NCBI RefSeq assembly: GCF_029167235.1 | Contig: NZ_JARFTR010000287.1 | Span: 39,583 to 103,582, forward strand | Reading direction: 5' to 3' | Source: Kamptonema sp. UHCC 0994 | GTDB lineage: Bacteria > Cyanobacteriota > Cyanobacteriia > Cyanobacteriales > Microcoleaceae | Length of the DNA: 64,000 nt | Shown: piece by piece, positions 1-8,010 of the stretch | Numbering within the stretch: the stretch's first letter is position 1 | Layout of the letters: each line of letters begins with the position of its first letter | Notes under the pieces: model-generated | The model's database searches: none | What the model saw: only the letters and a program-made list of their open reading frames with translations | Told to the model about the DNA's origin: nothing | Made by a program: the position numbers and the translations under genes

Positions 1-9
1 TATTTTGTC

Positions 10-87
10 TTAATTCAAACCTGCTGAGAGTGGTTCAAACAGCCGATCCTTCAGAATACTAGGATCTGATGATGAACTTTGACTCAT
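10..87 (-). pseudogene. Short 25-codon reading frame, possible truncated gene start
   Basis: An ATG directly follows the TAG stop of the 119-aa gene upstream on the same strand. It reads 25 codons (MSQSSSSDPSILKDRLFEPL, then SAGLN) before TAA. The Ser-rich opening looks like the start of a longer protein, so this may be a gene cut by a nonsense mutation, but it could also be chance. Nothing identifies a function. Confidence 0.2.
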
Positions 88-447
88 CTAGTCTTGACCT
101 TCCATCTCCAACTGGTAAATTCGCAAGCTAGGATGTTCGCCCATCAGTCGCCAATAAAACCCAGCAGGAGGTAAGGATGGTCGCTCTCCCAGACGGTACA
201 AGAATATCGGCTCATTTCGCATCAGTGCAGTTAATATTTCCCTTTCTCTATCCTGCCCATCGTTCCAGATGAGATGAGCTTTGCCGAAGTACCCGGCATT
301 AATTAAACTCGAAAACAACCATTCCATCAGGGCTTGCTGTTGTTCATAGGTGAGGGTTGTTTGCCCGTAACTGTCAATTGTTAGTTGTTGGGATTTGGGT
401 TTGAGGGAACTGAGCAAGGCAGTGGCTAGGTTGAGGTATTTTTTCAT
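88..447 (-). CDS. Hypothetical protein, 119 aa
   Basis: This small soluble protein has no signal peptide or membrane segment. The N-terminal part is Leu/Ser/Lys-rich, a central Gln-rich stretch (YEQQQALMEW) suggests a helix, and the C-terminus is acidic. No catalytic motif was recognised. It ends one base before the ATG of a 25-codon frame on the same strand. It lies next to mobile-element debris, so it is probably accessory DNA. The frame is uninterrupted and has balanced composition, which is the only support that it is expressed. Confidence 0.5.
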   Translation of the reverse strand: MKKYLNLATALLSSLKPKSQQLTIDSYGQTTLTYEQQQALMEWLFSSLINAGYFGKAHLIWNDGQDREREILTALMRNEPIFLYRLGERPSLPPAGFYWRLMGEHPSLRIYQLEMEGQD

Positions 448-498
448 TAGCAGTAGAACTGAAAGTTTTCAGTATTTACTCCATCACTGCATGAATTA

Positions 499-544
499 GG
501 GGGTAAATGAGCAGTCGATGCTGATGCTGTTGGCGAAGTCAAAA
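499..544. repeat. Left arm of a long imperfect inverted repeat (partner 3035-3074)
   Basis: Read on the opposite strand, this segment matches 3035-3074. The shared core includes CTGTTGGCGAAGTCAAAA and AAATGAGCAGTCGATG. The left copy carries an extra 6 bases (CTGATG), and the last bases differ slightly. The arm overlaps the 3' end of the 175-aa gene. The pair brackets that gene and the IS1182 transposase. Confidence 0.75.
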
Positions 545-1066
545 AATGCTCGTGTTTGGGTAAGTCAATTCAGCGATGAAACGATTGAGAGCTTTTTGAA
601 CAGCTTTGTATCCAGGGGCTTGCTTGCCTAATTTCAACTCAAGCAAAATGCGATCTCGCGCAGCGAGCAAGCTTCGCTTATCGCGTAAAAGCTCAAGTTC
701 TACTGTTTGGGAGAAAGCAATTGCTGTTTGTTCACTCAACACAGTATTCTTTTGAGTGAGATTTTGTATTTCCGCTTTGAGTACTTCTATTTCCTCCTCA
801 TACCGTGTATTACTCGGCAGAGACTCCATATTTTTCCGTGTATTACTTGGATAGAGGGAATCGTTTCCCCGTGTATTACTTGGAGGAACTGTACTTGGCA
901 GAGCATTTTCGCGAATAATATGCTCTAAATAGTCAGCCCTAGTAAGACCCAAGCATTCAGATCTGATGCCCAAAGCTACCCAAGTGGAATCAGTTAGTCT
1001 CAATGAGCGAACTAAACGATAGTCTTCGTTTTTCAGCGCAAACTTTCCCTGGATATCACGTTTCAT
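539..1066 (-). CDS. Coiled-coil protein with three in-frame PSNTR repeats
   Basis: The 175-aa protein starts with a compact basic domain (residues about 1-50, MKRDIQGKFALKNEDYRLVR onward). A low-complexity linker holds three copies of PSNTR spaced 11 residues apart (about 61-87), followed by a predicted coiled coil (about 88-145, EEEIEVLKAEIQNL) and a helical tail. PSNTR is the translation of a 15-bp near-palindrome, CCAAGTAATACACGG. Sister copies of this lie upstream of the gene at 1077-1091 and 1244-1258. The domain order would suit a DNA-binding dimer acting on those sites, but that is inference. The 3' end overlaps the inverted repeat at 499-544. Confidence 0.6.
   Translation of the reverse strand: MKRDIQGKFALKNEDYRLVRSLRLTDSTWVALGIRSECLGLTRADYLEHIIRENALPSTVPPSNTRGNDSLYPSNTRKNMESLPSNTRYEEEIEVLKAEIQNLTQKNTVLSEQTAIAFSQTVELELLRDKRSLLAARDRILLELKLGKQAPGYKAVQKALNRFIAELTYPNTSIF
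803..883. repeat. Three 15-bp near-palindromes at exact 33-bp spacing inside a gene
   Basis: Copies at 803-817 (CCGTGTATTACTCGG), 836-850 and 869-883 (both CCGTGTATTACTTGG) start every 33 bp, close to three helical turns. The unit is related to the perfect palindrome at 1244-1258. On the minus strand each encodes PSNTR. The regular spacing resembles iterons or tandem operators. Confidence 0.8.
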
Positions 1067-1076
1067 AATCGCTGAT

Positions 1077-1091
1077 CCATGTATTACACCG
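1077..1091. promoter_or_regulatory. Palindromic repeat copy just upstream of the 175-aa gene
   Basis: CCATGTATTACACCG lies 10 bp upstream of the start codon of the 175-aa gene (ATG at 1066) and shares the GTATTAC core with the three intragenic copies. Its position fits an operator. No binding data can be read from sequence. Confidence 0.5.
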
Positions 1092-1106
1092 TAATTTTAG
1101 CTCATA

Positions 1107-1220
1107 ACGTGAGTTCGATGGGCTGGCGATCGCGAAAAAACCAGGGACGATTGGCTAGGCGATCGCTTTTCCGTGAATTGTGACCACCCAAGACGCTTAA
1201 AATTTCCATCGAACTCACGT
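1107..1220. repeat. 15-bp perfect inverted repeat around an 84-bp spacer
   Basis: ACGTGAGTTCGATGG (1107-1121) and its exact complement CCATCGAACTCACGT (1206-1220) flank a spacer with two GCGATCG-type sites. CTCAT occurs just outside both arms, in the same orientation. It could be a small foldback element or a large hairpin between the 175-aa gene and the insertion sequence. Confidence 0.6.
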
Positions 1221-1243
1221 CTCATAAGGTAGCAGAGCCTTTT

Positions 1244-1258
1244 CCATGTATTACATGG
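1244..1258. promoter_or_regulatory. Perfect 15-bp palindrome CCATGTATTACATGG
   Basis: This is the most symmetric member of the repeat family. The symmetry extends outward almost to TTTTCC/GGGAAAA (one extra G). It lies between the transposase and the 175-aa gene. It probably represents the full binding site of which the intragenic copies are degenerate versions. Confidence 0.55.
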
Positions 1259-1311
1259 GAAAAGATGATTTTAACAGATATTATTGGTAATTTGGATTGA
1301 AAGCTCTTGCT

Positions 1312-2967
1312 TCAAACTGGCTCTGGAGCTAGAGCGGCAAATCGAGCAATTCTGGTTTTCGCGTGGGTTCGACCATGTAACCAAGCAACCATCCGCACCA
1401 CATTGAGAGCCACAGCAGTCAACAAGTGCTGGAGTCGGACTTTAACCAAACCAATGTAGCGAGCTTGTCGCAGCCCCAAAGTTGCAATTCCTTGAGATAG
1501 CGTTCCCTCAACTCCCGCTCTGGTGTCATAGAGTTTTTGCCAGTCAGTGGAAAGCTGTTGTTGTCGCACGGTTTGCAGTGCCTGGTATTCAGCTTTTGGA
1601 CGCAGTGTCAGTTCTCTTGGCTCAGTTTTCGAGCGGGTGCATAAAGCACGGGCGTTGCAAAGTCGGCAAGTTTTGCGAGGAAATCTCACGTTAATTACTG
1701 CATTGCCCCATTTGTCCTGAGTCGGAACCCAGTTTTTGGTACTTTTTTTACCTTGGGGACAAGTCACCCGTTTTGTATTCCAGTTCACTGTGAACTGGCT
1801 GATGTCATAACCACCAGGTGTTTTAGCTTGCCAACTAACATTGGGGCGAACAGGCCCAACTAAATCTATTCCATAACGCTTATGGCTGGTGACGATCAGA
1901 TTACTATCGACATAGCCAGCATCAACAATGTGTTGACTGGGAAGCAGGTCTTTGGCGGCCAATGCCTCGTGGATAAGTGCAGTCTGGGTAACATCTGAAA
2001 CTTGAGCTTGAGTGGTAATAGCATGAGTGATTAAATGGACTTGGTTCCGATCGCAAGTTTCGGTTAGATGCACTTTATACCCAGTCCAAGTCACACTGCG
2101 TTTGTTACCAAAGCGAGCATCGATGTCATAAGGAGAGTCAAAACGACTACCACAAGGAGCTAAGTCGCTGGCAGCCCGCAATCTTACTTGCTCATTCTCC
2201 ACATAATATTGATGTATCCAAGTCAGTCGCAAAATTTCGACGGCTGGCACAAGCCTGAGCCAATTTGGGACATCTTCTGCCCACACAGCTATCAGTAATT
2301 GCATACCATCTGTGCCAATTATCTCGGCATATTCCTTACGAGCAGCAATGCCTTTGGGTAGGCGATACTCTTCTATGGCACGACCGTAGCGTTCAAACCA
2401 TTCCTCTGGCACCCATGAACGTAACCAGTCTGGCGCAACTGTAGCTAGGTCATTGAGGGCTGCACGTAGGGTTTCACCTACCCCTTCTAGTCGGTTCAAG
2501 TTGCGAATAGCAGCCAGCACATGGGTAGAATCTGTGCGCTGTTTTCCTCTTTCTTTGAGCCATCCGCGTTCTTTGAATTGCTTCAGTAAAGTGTCTAGCA
2601 GTTGTTGCTCTGCACCACCAGTTATCAATCGGGTGCGAAATTCACATAATACAGAGAAGTCAAACCCTGGGTCAGTCAATTCCAACCCCAAAACATATTT
2701 CCAATCAATCCTACTACGGACAGCTTCAGCAGCTTGTCGATCTGGCAAATCCTCAATAAATTGCAGCACACAGATTAACGCCAGTCGCCAAGGTGTAACT
2801 GTTGGTTGACCATGAGTGGGATACAAGGCGGTAAAGTCACTGTCACTGTAAAGTGTGCCAATTTCATCTCGCAGTGTCAGATAAAGGTTCCCTTTTGGGA
2901 AAGCAGCACGGGCGACACGAACTGTTTCCTCTGGCACAGGACTGATGGGTTGTGGTTTTAGTGACAT
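1312..2967 (-). CDS. IS1182-family transposase
   Basis: This DDE transposase of about 551 aa moves its own insertion sequence. The N-terminus (SLKPQPISPVPEETVRVARA) and the signatures HGQPTVTPWRLALICVLQFI, RTDSTHVLAAIRNLNRLEG and DAGYVDSNLIVTSHKRYGID are typical of the family, as are the C-terminal CRLCNARALCTRS cysteines and the final RYIGLVKVRLQHLLTAVALN. The ATG at 2967 is chosen over an upstream codon because CCAGGAGAG lies at ribosome-binding distance. The frame is intact and full length, so the element may still be active. Terminal repeats of the element could not be assigned with confidence. Confidence 0.9.
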   Translation of the reverse strand: MSLKPQPISPVPEETVRVARAAFPKGNLYLTLRDEIGTLYSDSDFTALYPTHGQPTVTPWRLALICVLQFIEDLPDRQAAEAVRSRIDWKYVLGLELTDPGFDFSVLCEFRTRLITGGAEQQLLDTLLKQFKERGWLKERGKQRTDSTHVLAAIRNLNRLEGVGETLRAALNDLATVAPDWLRSWVPEEWFERYGRAIEEYRLPKGIAARKEYAEIIGTDGMQLLIAVWAEDVPNWLRLVPAVEILRLTWIHQYYVENEQVRLRAASDLAPCGSRFDSPYDIDARFGNKRSVTWTGYKVHLTETCDRNQVHLITHAITTQAQVSDVTQTALIHEALAAKDLLPSQHIVDAGYVDSNLIVTSHKRYGIDLVGPVRPNVSWQAKTPGGYDISQFTVNWNTKRVTCPQGKKSTKNWVPTQDKWGNAVINVRFPRKTCRLCNARALCTRSKTEPRELTLRPKAEYQALQTVRQQQLSTDWQKLYDTRAGVEGTLSQGIATLGLRQARYIGLVKVRLQHLLTAVALNVVRMVAWLHGRTHAKTRIARFAALAPEPV

Positions 2968-3034
2968 ATCCCTAACTCTCCTGGGTATATATAGTACCAA
3001 TTTTAGAGTGACACTCTACGGAATTCCTGTCTAC

Positions 3035-3074
3035 TTTTGACTTCGCCAACAGCATCGACTGCTCATTTCACCCC
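3035..3074. repeat. Right arm of the inverted repeat paired with 499-544
   Basis: TTTTGACTTCGCCAACAGCA at its start, continuing to TCATTTCACCCC, is the reverse complement of 499-544 apart from a 6-bp gap and a few mismatches. It coincides with the point where homology to thermonuclease begins. This marks a rearrangement or insertion breakpoint. Confidence 0.75.
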
Positions 3075-3312
3075 GTACAACCGCACTGTGGCTGAAGTCC
3101 TCTTTGATACACCCAACGGCGAACAATCGGTGCAGGAGGAAATGCTCAAAGCTGGATTCGCTTACCATTACAAGCAATTCAGCGGCAACTGCCACAATGC
3201 TGATGTGTTCGACACCGCAGAGGATATCGGGCGATCGCAAAAGCTGGGAGTGTGGCGACTTCCTGGTGGCGGTCAGCGTCCTTGGGATTATCGAAAGCAG
3301 AACAGGAGCTGA
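3037..3312 (+). pseudogene. 5'-truncated thermonuclease (SNase-like) gene
   Basis: The reading frame carries only the C-terminal part of a staphylococcal-nuclease-like domain. Recognisable pieces are NRTVAEVLF, QEEMLKAGFAYHYKQF, AEDIGRSQKLGVWR and PGGGQRPWDYRKQ. The N-terminal beta-barrel strands, with the first catalytic Arg and the metal-binding Asp residues, are missing. The break coincides with the inverted repeat at 3035-3074 beside the IS1182 element, so the gene was probably cut by that insertion or a related rearrangement. The first dozen codons read through the repeat arm and are unlikely to be native. It is probably inactive. Confidence 0.7.
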
Positions 3313-3426
3313 TGTACGCGGGCGCAGCGGTATACACCAAAGTTATCGGGAGCGATCGAATACTAAGGGAGCGCGACAACTTCTTAATGGTGATGAAAAA
3401 CCGTGAAATTATCCTAAACCAAAACG

Positions 3427-3624
3427 TTAATTGGGGTTGCGGAATTGTTGTTTTGCCCAGTCAAACAGTTCGTCGTAGCTGGAATAAGCGCACAGTATCC
3501 GCGAACAATCGCCTTTTTTGCTTGCGGCGATAACTTTGCCGTTTCTATCTCTCAGGTTCCTACGATCGCATACCACAAACTCAGCATCAGGCACAAACTT
3601 GCTAAATGTTGTGGAATCAAAGAT
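3427..3624 (-). pseudogene. Orphan C-terminal coding fragment overlapping the next gene's end
   Basis: One minus-strand frame is open from 3624 to a TAA at 3427. It reads like genuine protein, for example FVPDAEFVVCDRRNLRDRNG and YDELFDWAKQQFRNPN. About 70 bp overlap the last codons of the large Fe-S protein gene in another frame. There is no plausible start codon with a ribosome-binding site. It is best read as the tail of a lost gene fused onto this junction. Function is unknown. Confidence 0.35.
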
Positions 3625-6110
3625 TTAATTGAGCGCTTGGCAATTTTTTGAGTCACAAATATTGTAACTAATAATGATACAATCAAAGTTAAACCTTGCA
3701 AGAAACTAATCACAGATGGATCGCCAATAAAACTCGGTAAATCGTCTCTAATTTGTCCGAAAGTGGCAAAAATTACGGGAATCACTCGACCGCCTTCCTG
3801 CAAACCCAATCGCCAATAGTGAGCCAAACTACCGCCCCAGACTAAGGGTAAATAACCGTAGGCGAGAGAGACAAATGAGAGGGGTTTGTAGGTTGAAAAT
3901 GGCATGGTTTCTGCTTGTCCCAATCGATAAATTGCCTGCATGATTGTGTAGGCAATTAGGGGAATCATCGGCGGGATAATTAATACTGCGATCGACAGTC
4001 CTAAATGAGGTAAAAATTGCTCTAAATTGATGCCCAGCCCCAACCAACTATTTATCTCCGGCAAGCGATGCAGATAAATACCGCCTAATAATAGAAATAA
4101 CAGGGCAACTTCATAACTGTGAGGAACGTGGGTAGTCCATAATTCGATGCCGGGAGGGCGCAGATTTAATTCTACCGATCGATGCGGACAAGCTTTCAAG
4201 CAAGTCATGCACAACACGCAATCTTTATTATCGGTTAATTGGGCGGGATGGGAATAAATCGGACAGCCATTAGTAGTTAATCCTTCCCCCAAGCCGGGGC
4301 CGCCTTTGTAACATTGGTACGTGCTGCATTCCGCCGCGCAGGTTCCTTGTTGGGCGCGAAGTTCGATAATTGAGAGTTTAGCAAATAATCCATTCATTCC
4401 CCCGATCGGGCATAAATAACGACACCAAAATCGCCTCTCGAAGATTAGGGAAAAAATTACCGCTCCGGCGGTGATGAGCAACAACAAACAACTGGATAAA
4501 TAGGCGGTATTTTCTAAATTCCACAACTCTTCCCACAGAAATATCAGGGTAAATAGTCCAAAGAGAAACCAACCGCCCCATTTTTCGGCTTGTTGGCGCG
4601 GCCATTTATTGAGAGTTCGAGGAAAAATTTTCAGAGATAGTTTTTGGACGATTTCCCCATAAATCATAAAAGGGCAAAAAGCACACCACAATCGCCCGAT
4701 GATGGGGAATAATAATAAAATTAACGGCCACCACCACGCCCAAAAGATATTTAGGGCAAAATTATGTTGTCGATCTTGGGGAGCAACAAACAGGATAATT
4801 ACCACCAATGCAAACACCCAGGTGGTAAACCAATAATTTACGCGTTCGGGATACCAATCGCTCCGTAAAAATTGCCGAAATTTTGGATAAATATTTAATA
4901 AATTCAGCCGAAACTTTTGTTTCTTCGCTGCCTGGGCCCAAAACACTTCTTCCGTTAATACCTGACTCCCCTGTGCTTGAACTAAGGCGCGATCGACCAT
5001 TCCCTGCAATTCCTGCAAATTACCTGGAAAATCGTAGGCTTGTAAGCGGCGAATTGCTTCCGGTGTAACTTGGGGCTTGACTAATTTCTTTTTGCGACCA
5101 ATGATATTGAGATAATAGTTGACTTGTGCCTCTAAATCTGTTTTTCGCACCCGCAAGGATGGGACTTTAATCTTGTGTTGTGTCAGCTTATCTAGCTTGG
5201 GCTGCACAATTTCTGAGATTAAAATTATCCGGGCATTACTAGAACGCGGTGGTCGCGGTATTTGTCCTTCCTTGACAACTGGCGTATAGGTTCCCTCGGT
5301 TAATAATTGCTGAATTTTGGGGCATAATTGAGCGGGTAATTCTTGCACGTCATTTAAAATTAACGTCCCTTCTCCCAACCATTCCAACAGCCCCGGTTTG
5401 CCGCCCAACCGCCCGAATAATTCCGCTCCATTGCTCTGAAGTAAAGCACTTTTAATCTGAATAATTGGCTCGTTGCGGCGATGGGAACCGAAATGAATTA
5501 AAGCAGCTAAATTATCCTTTTCTAAACCAGGTTCGCCAGAAATTAATACCGATCGGCTGTCACTTGATGCCGTGCGAATTTGTTGGCGCAATTTCACTGC
5601 ATAACGACTATTGCCAATGACTCCCCGTCTCGCCCTAGGTACTAGATAGCTGCGGAGGGCATTTTGACGCTCTCGTTCGTAGGCAATTTCTGCTTCTAGC
5701 TGCTCTAATTTCGCTGCCAAACGTTGAGCGTAGGCTTCGGCGATCCGTGGATATCTTTCTAGCAAACCACGCCAGCGATCGGCACTAATTACCCAAAATT
5801 GACACTCTGTCCGAGCAATAATTCGACTATCCGCAGGTTGCGATCGTTGAAGAGCCGATAAATTCACGATCGCCCCCGGCAACAAACTACTCGCCCACAT
5901 TAATTCCGGTGGTTTGCGGCGGTAGCGATCGGCTTGTCCCCGTTCTAAAATATAGAGATTAGTGACAGGCGTATCTTCAATTACCACTCGAAATCCGGCG
6001 GGAAAAGTTACCATTTCCATTTCACGCGCGATCGCCTGTAAAATCTCGCGGGATAATATACCTAATTCGGTACTTTTTTCAAGCCAGTTAACTAATGTTT
6101 CGGTAGACAT
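3552..6110 (-). CDS. CNMP-binding/AAA/NosR-NapH-like membrane Fe-S protein
   Basis: This 852-aa multidomain protein begins with a cyclic-nucleotide-binding-like domain (about 1-125). A sigma-54-activator-type AAA region follows (about 165-390), and its Walker A is degenerate (ISGEPGLEKDN), so ATP hydrolysis is doubtful. The second half is polytopic membrane protein of the NosR/NapH kind, with CxxxCP motifs CAFCPFMIYG and CRYLCPIGGMNG and a ferredoxin-type cluster CVLCMTCLKACPHRSVE. The layout suggests a ligand-sensing membrane electron-transfer protein, but the substrate and partners are not visible. It stands alone; the upstream side is 250 bp of noncoding DNA. The final codons overlap another coding-like fragment, so its extreme C-terminus may have been altered. 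Confidence 0.8.
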   Translation of the reverse strand: MSTETLVNWLEKSTELGILSREILQAIAREMEMVTFPAGFRVVIEDTPVTNLYILERGQADRYRRKPPELMWASSLLPGAIVNLSALQRSQPADSRIIARTECQFWVISADRWRGLLERYPRIAEAYAQRLAAKLEQLEAEIAYERERQNALRSYLVPRARRGVIGNSRYAVKLRQQIRTASSDSRSVLISGEPGLEKDNLAALIHFGSHRRNEPIIQIKSALLQSNGAELFGRLGGKPGLLEWLGEGTLILNDVQELPAQLCPKIQQLLTEGTYTPVVKEGQIPRPPRSSNARIILISEIVQPKLDKLTQHKIKVPSLRVRKTDLEAQVNYYLNIIGRKKKLVKPQVTPEAIRRLQAYDFPGNLQELQGMVDRALVQAQGSQVLTEEVFWAQAAKKQKFRLNLLNIYPKFRQFLRSDWYPERVNYWFTTWVFALVVIILFVAPQDRQHNFALNIFWAWWWPLILLLFPIIGRLWCAFCPFMIYGEIVQKLSLKIFPRTLNKWPRQQAEKWGGWFLFGLFTLIFLWEELWNLENTAYLSSCLLLLITAGAVIFSLIFERRFWCRYLCPIGGMNGLFAKLSIIELRAQQGTCAAECSTYQCYKGGPGLGEGLTTNGCPIYSHPAQLTDNKDCVLCMTCLKACPHRSVELNLRPPGIELWTTHVPHSYEVALLFLLLGGIYLHRLPEINSWLGLGINLEQFLPHLGLSIAVLIIPPMIPLIAYTIMQAIYRLGQAETMPFSTYKPLSFVSLAYGYLPLVWGGSLAHYWRLGLQEGGRVIPVIFATFGQIRDDLPSFIGDPSVISFLQGLTLIVSLLVTIFVTQKIAKRSIKSLIPQHLASLCLMLSLWYAIVGT

Positions 6111-6370
6111 CGCGCTTCGTCGGCGAAAGCCGAATCGTGGTAGTTGGTGTAGAATCTATTATATTCAAAAACTCGACAACCATATTTTACGATTTTACTA
6201 GCTTTTTTATTTTAACCCTTTTTTGACATACATATTCGCACTCATTGAGATGCACCCGGTGGGACTAACAAAAAAAAAGACGCTACTCAGCAGTCAAGCG
6301 GCAACCATTGGTAACAAGTTAGAAGGGAGTAGATTTTGTCAATACGCCTTTGTGTAGAAATATAATTGAA

Positions 6371-6455
6371 TAATAATGATAATCAAATAACGGGTAAGGG
6401 TGGGAGAGTCCGCCGCTCGGCGGACTCTCCCACCCGATCGCGATTATCATTATTA
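6371..6455. repeat. Nested long hairpin, 18-bp perfect inner arms
   Basis: The inner arms GGGTGGGAGAGTCCGCCG (6398-6415) and its exact complement (6418-6435) are separated by only 2 bp. Outer arms TAATAATGATAATC (6371-6384) and GATTATCATTATTA (6442-6455) are also exact complements. With no coding content, it resembles a cyanobacterial palindromic intergenic element or a small foldback element. No T-run follows, so it is not a classic terminator. Confidence 0.8.
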
Positions 6456-6581
6456 ATAAGTTGTTGGCTCGATTGGCGTTGCACCGCGATCGATAATAGT
6501 GGCGGGCGATCGAGTGTCAATTTACGTAAAAATTTAGTTATTAAATTGATGGATTGGCAGGCAGAGCAAGCACAATAGCAC

Positions 6582-6722
6582 CTAATAAAATCAGGAATTA
6601 TTACGGTCATTGTTCAAGACCAAGGCTCTATTCATACAAGCAAGATTGTTAAAAAACGTCATAATTATTGGGAAAGTAAAGGCTTATATTATTTAAATTG
6701 CCCTCCTATTGTTCGGAAATGA
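6582..6722 (+). pseudogene. IS630-family transposase fragment
   Basis: About 45 codons read ITVIVQDQGSIHTSKIVKKR and WESKGLYYLNCPPIV before a stop. This matches the region around the second catalytic Asp of IS630-type DDE transposases (QDNxxxHxSK, then the W...GL...LPPY segment). Both ends are missing. The same frame resumes after the stop with a Pro/Asn-rich tail to about 6870 that was not recognised. It is a decayed insertion sequence. The rest of 6111-6855 contains only this fragment and the hairpin at 6371-6455. Confidence 0.6.
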
Positions 6723-6855
6723 AAAGGTTGTCAGCCACTTTCACCTCCGATTTGGCTTCAGGAGAAACCTATTAACAAGGTTAATTCCCCATCCGATAAA
6801 CCTGTTAACAACTTAAATTCACCACCCAAACCATTGCCTTTTGCTGACGATCTAC

Positions 6856-7383
6856 TCAATAAACTACGATAATAGTTCCTTCTAAATTGGCTTGTTCTAG
6901 ATTAGCTCCGTTGAGGTTTGCTTGAGTTAAATCGGCATCGACCAAATTTGCCTGAGATAGATCCGCTACAGTGAGATCCGCACCGGTCAAATCGGCTTGT
7001 TCCAAATTGGCTGCTGTTAAATTAGCTTCGCTTAGATTCGCCTCATTCAAATTTGCCTGAATCATTTTTGCAACGGTTAATTCCGACTGACTCAAATCGG
7101 CATTATCTAAAATTGCCCCCTCTAAAACAGCACCTTCTAAAATTGCACCGCTCAGGTTAGCACCGATCAAGTTAGCATCAGTTAAATCGGCTCCATTTAA
7201 ATCTGCTCCGCTCAAACTAGCAGCGCTTAAATTGGCACCATTTAAATTCGCTCCATCCAGGATGGCATTATCTAAAATTGCACCGCTAAGATTGGCTCCT
7301 GCTAATTCAGCTTCGCTCAAATCCACCGCAGTAAAATCTCTCACACCTGCGGCATACTGCTTTATCAGTTCCTCGCTTTCCAC
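6856..7383 (-). CDS. Pentapeptide-repeat protein
   Basis: From about residue 18 nearly the whole 175-aa sequence consists of A(D/N)LxxA units, e.g. ADLTDANLIGANLSGAILEG. This predicts a right-handed quadrilateral beta-helix. It starts with GTG preceded by AGGAGG, a strong ribosome-binding site that fixes the start. There is no signal peptide, so it is cytoplasmic. Such proteins range from gyrase-protecting DNA mimics to proteins of unknown role, and nothing here decides between them. The short N-terminal cap (MESEELIKQYAAGVRDFTAV) is typical of stand-alone cyanobacterial members. Confidence 0.9.
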   Translation of the reverse strand: MESEELIKQYAAGVRDFTAVDLSEAELAGANLSGAILDNAILDGANLNGANLSAASLSGADLNGADLTDANLIGANLSGAILEGAVLEGAILDNADLSQSELTVAKMIQANLNEANLSEANLTAANLEQADLTGADLTVADLSQANLVDADLTQANLNGANLEQANLEGTIIVVY

Positions 7384-7581
7384 AGACGAACGCCTCCTGC
7401 TTTCCTAGTTGCGATCAACTTGTTGCGATCAAGCTATAAATCAATAAAAATGTTAAAATTATTTTGATTTTATCAATTAAAACACTCTTTTTGTTCGAGG
7501 GTCTTCTATCGCAAGTAGTAATTTTTAAAATAAATTTTATCACTTTAAGCCTATTGCTCAAGATAGAGTTTTAATGAATTG

Positions 7582-7920
7582 TTACCAATGAATTATTACC
7601 AATGTAGGCTCAGAAATAGCGAAGCTGTTATCAACCGCAAAGTAAAAAGCTAAACTCTTATCTGATAAGTGTTTCAAGCTTAGCGTACAATTTTCCCATT
7701 TGGGTACTGTGAGGGCTACCTCATTAGGGGAGTGGGGCATCTCGAAAAACCCCTGTTCCTCTCTACAATGCGGACAAGTAACGATCGCATCTTCGGCAAC
7801 TCTAAACTCTTCTGCTTCAATTCCGCAGAGCGATCTGTCCATTATCCAGAAATGTTTGAGGCTATCTCCCTTTAAGTGAACAACTCCTGTGAAAATTAGG
7901 TCAGTTGCTTTTTCCCACAT
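7582..7920 (-). CDS. Hypothetical protein, 112 aa, with a CPHC pair
   Basis: This small soluble protein carries one CPHC motif near the middle (VTCPHCREEQG) and another Cys at about residue 32, possibly a metal site. There is no membrane segment. The composition is ordinary and the start is ATG. It lies between the pentapeptide-repeat gene and parB, on the same strand, with about 90 bp to parB. No family was recognised. Confidence 0.5.
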   Translation of the reverse strand: MWEKATDLIFTGVVHLKGDSLKHFWIMDRSLCGIEAEEFRVAEDAIVTCPHCREEQGFFEMPHSPNEVALTVPKWENCTLSLKHLSDKSLAFYFAVDNSFAISEPTLVIIHW

Positions 7921-8010
7921 AATTTTTGAGACAATGGTTTTGATATAGATTTTGCCACAGTTTTTGACAGTATTTAGGATTTGGGTAGTTTGAGTCTGTT
8001 ACAAAAACGG

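Noticed and set aside
707..928. Plus-strand frame opposite the PSNTR gene
   Set aside because: It is antisense to a better-supported gene and its repeated CITR/CITW motif is just the palindrome read on the other strand.
1260..3030. Terminal inverted repeats of the IS1182 element
   Set aside because: Only short shared words (ATTGGTA) were found near the two ends; this is too weak to set element borders.
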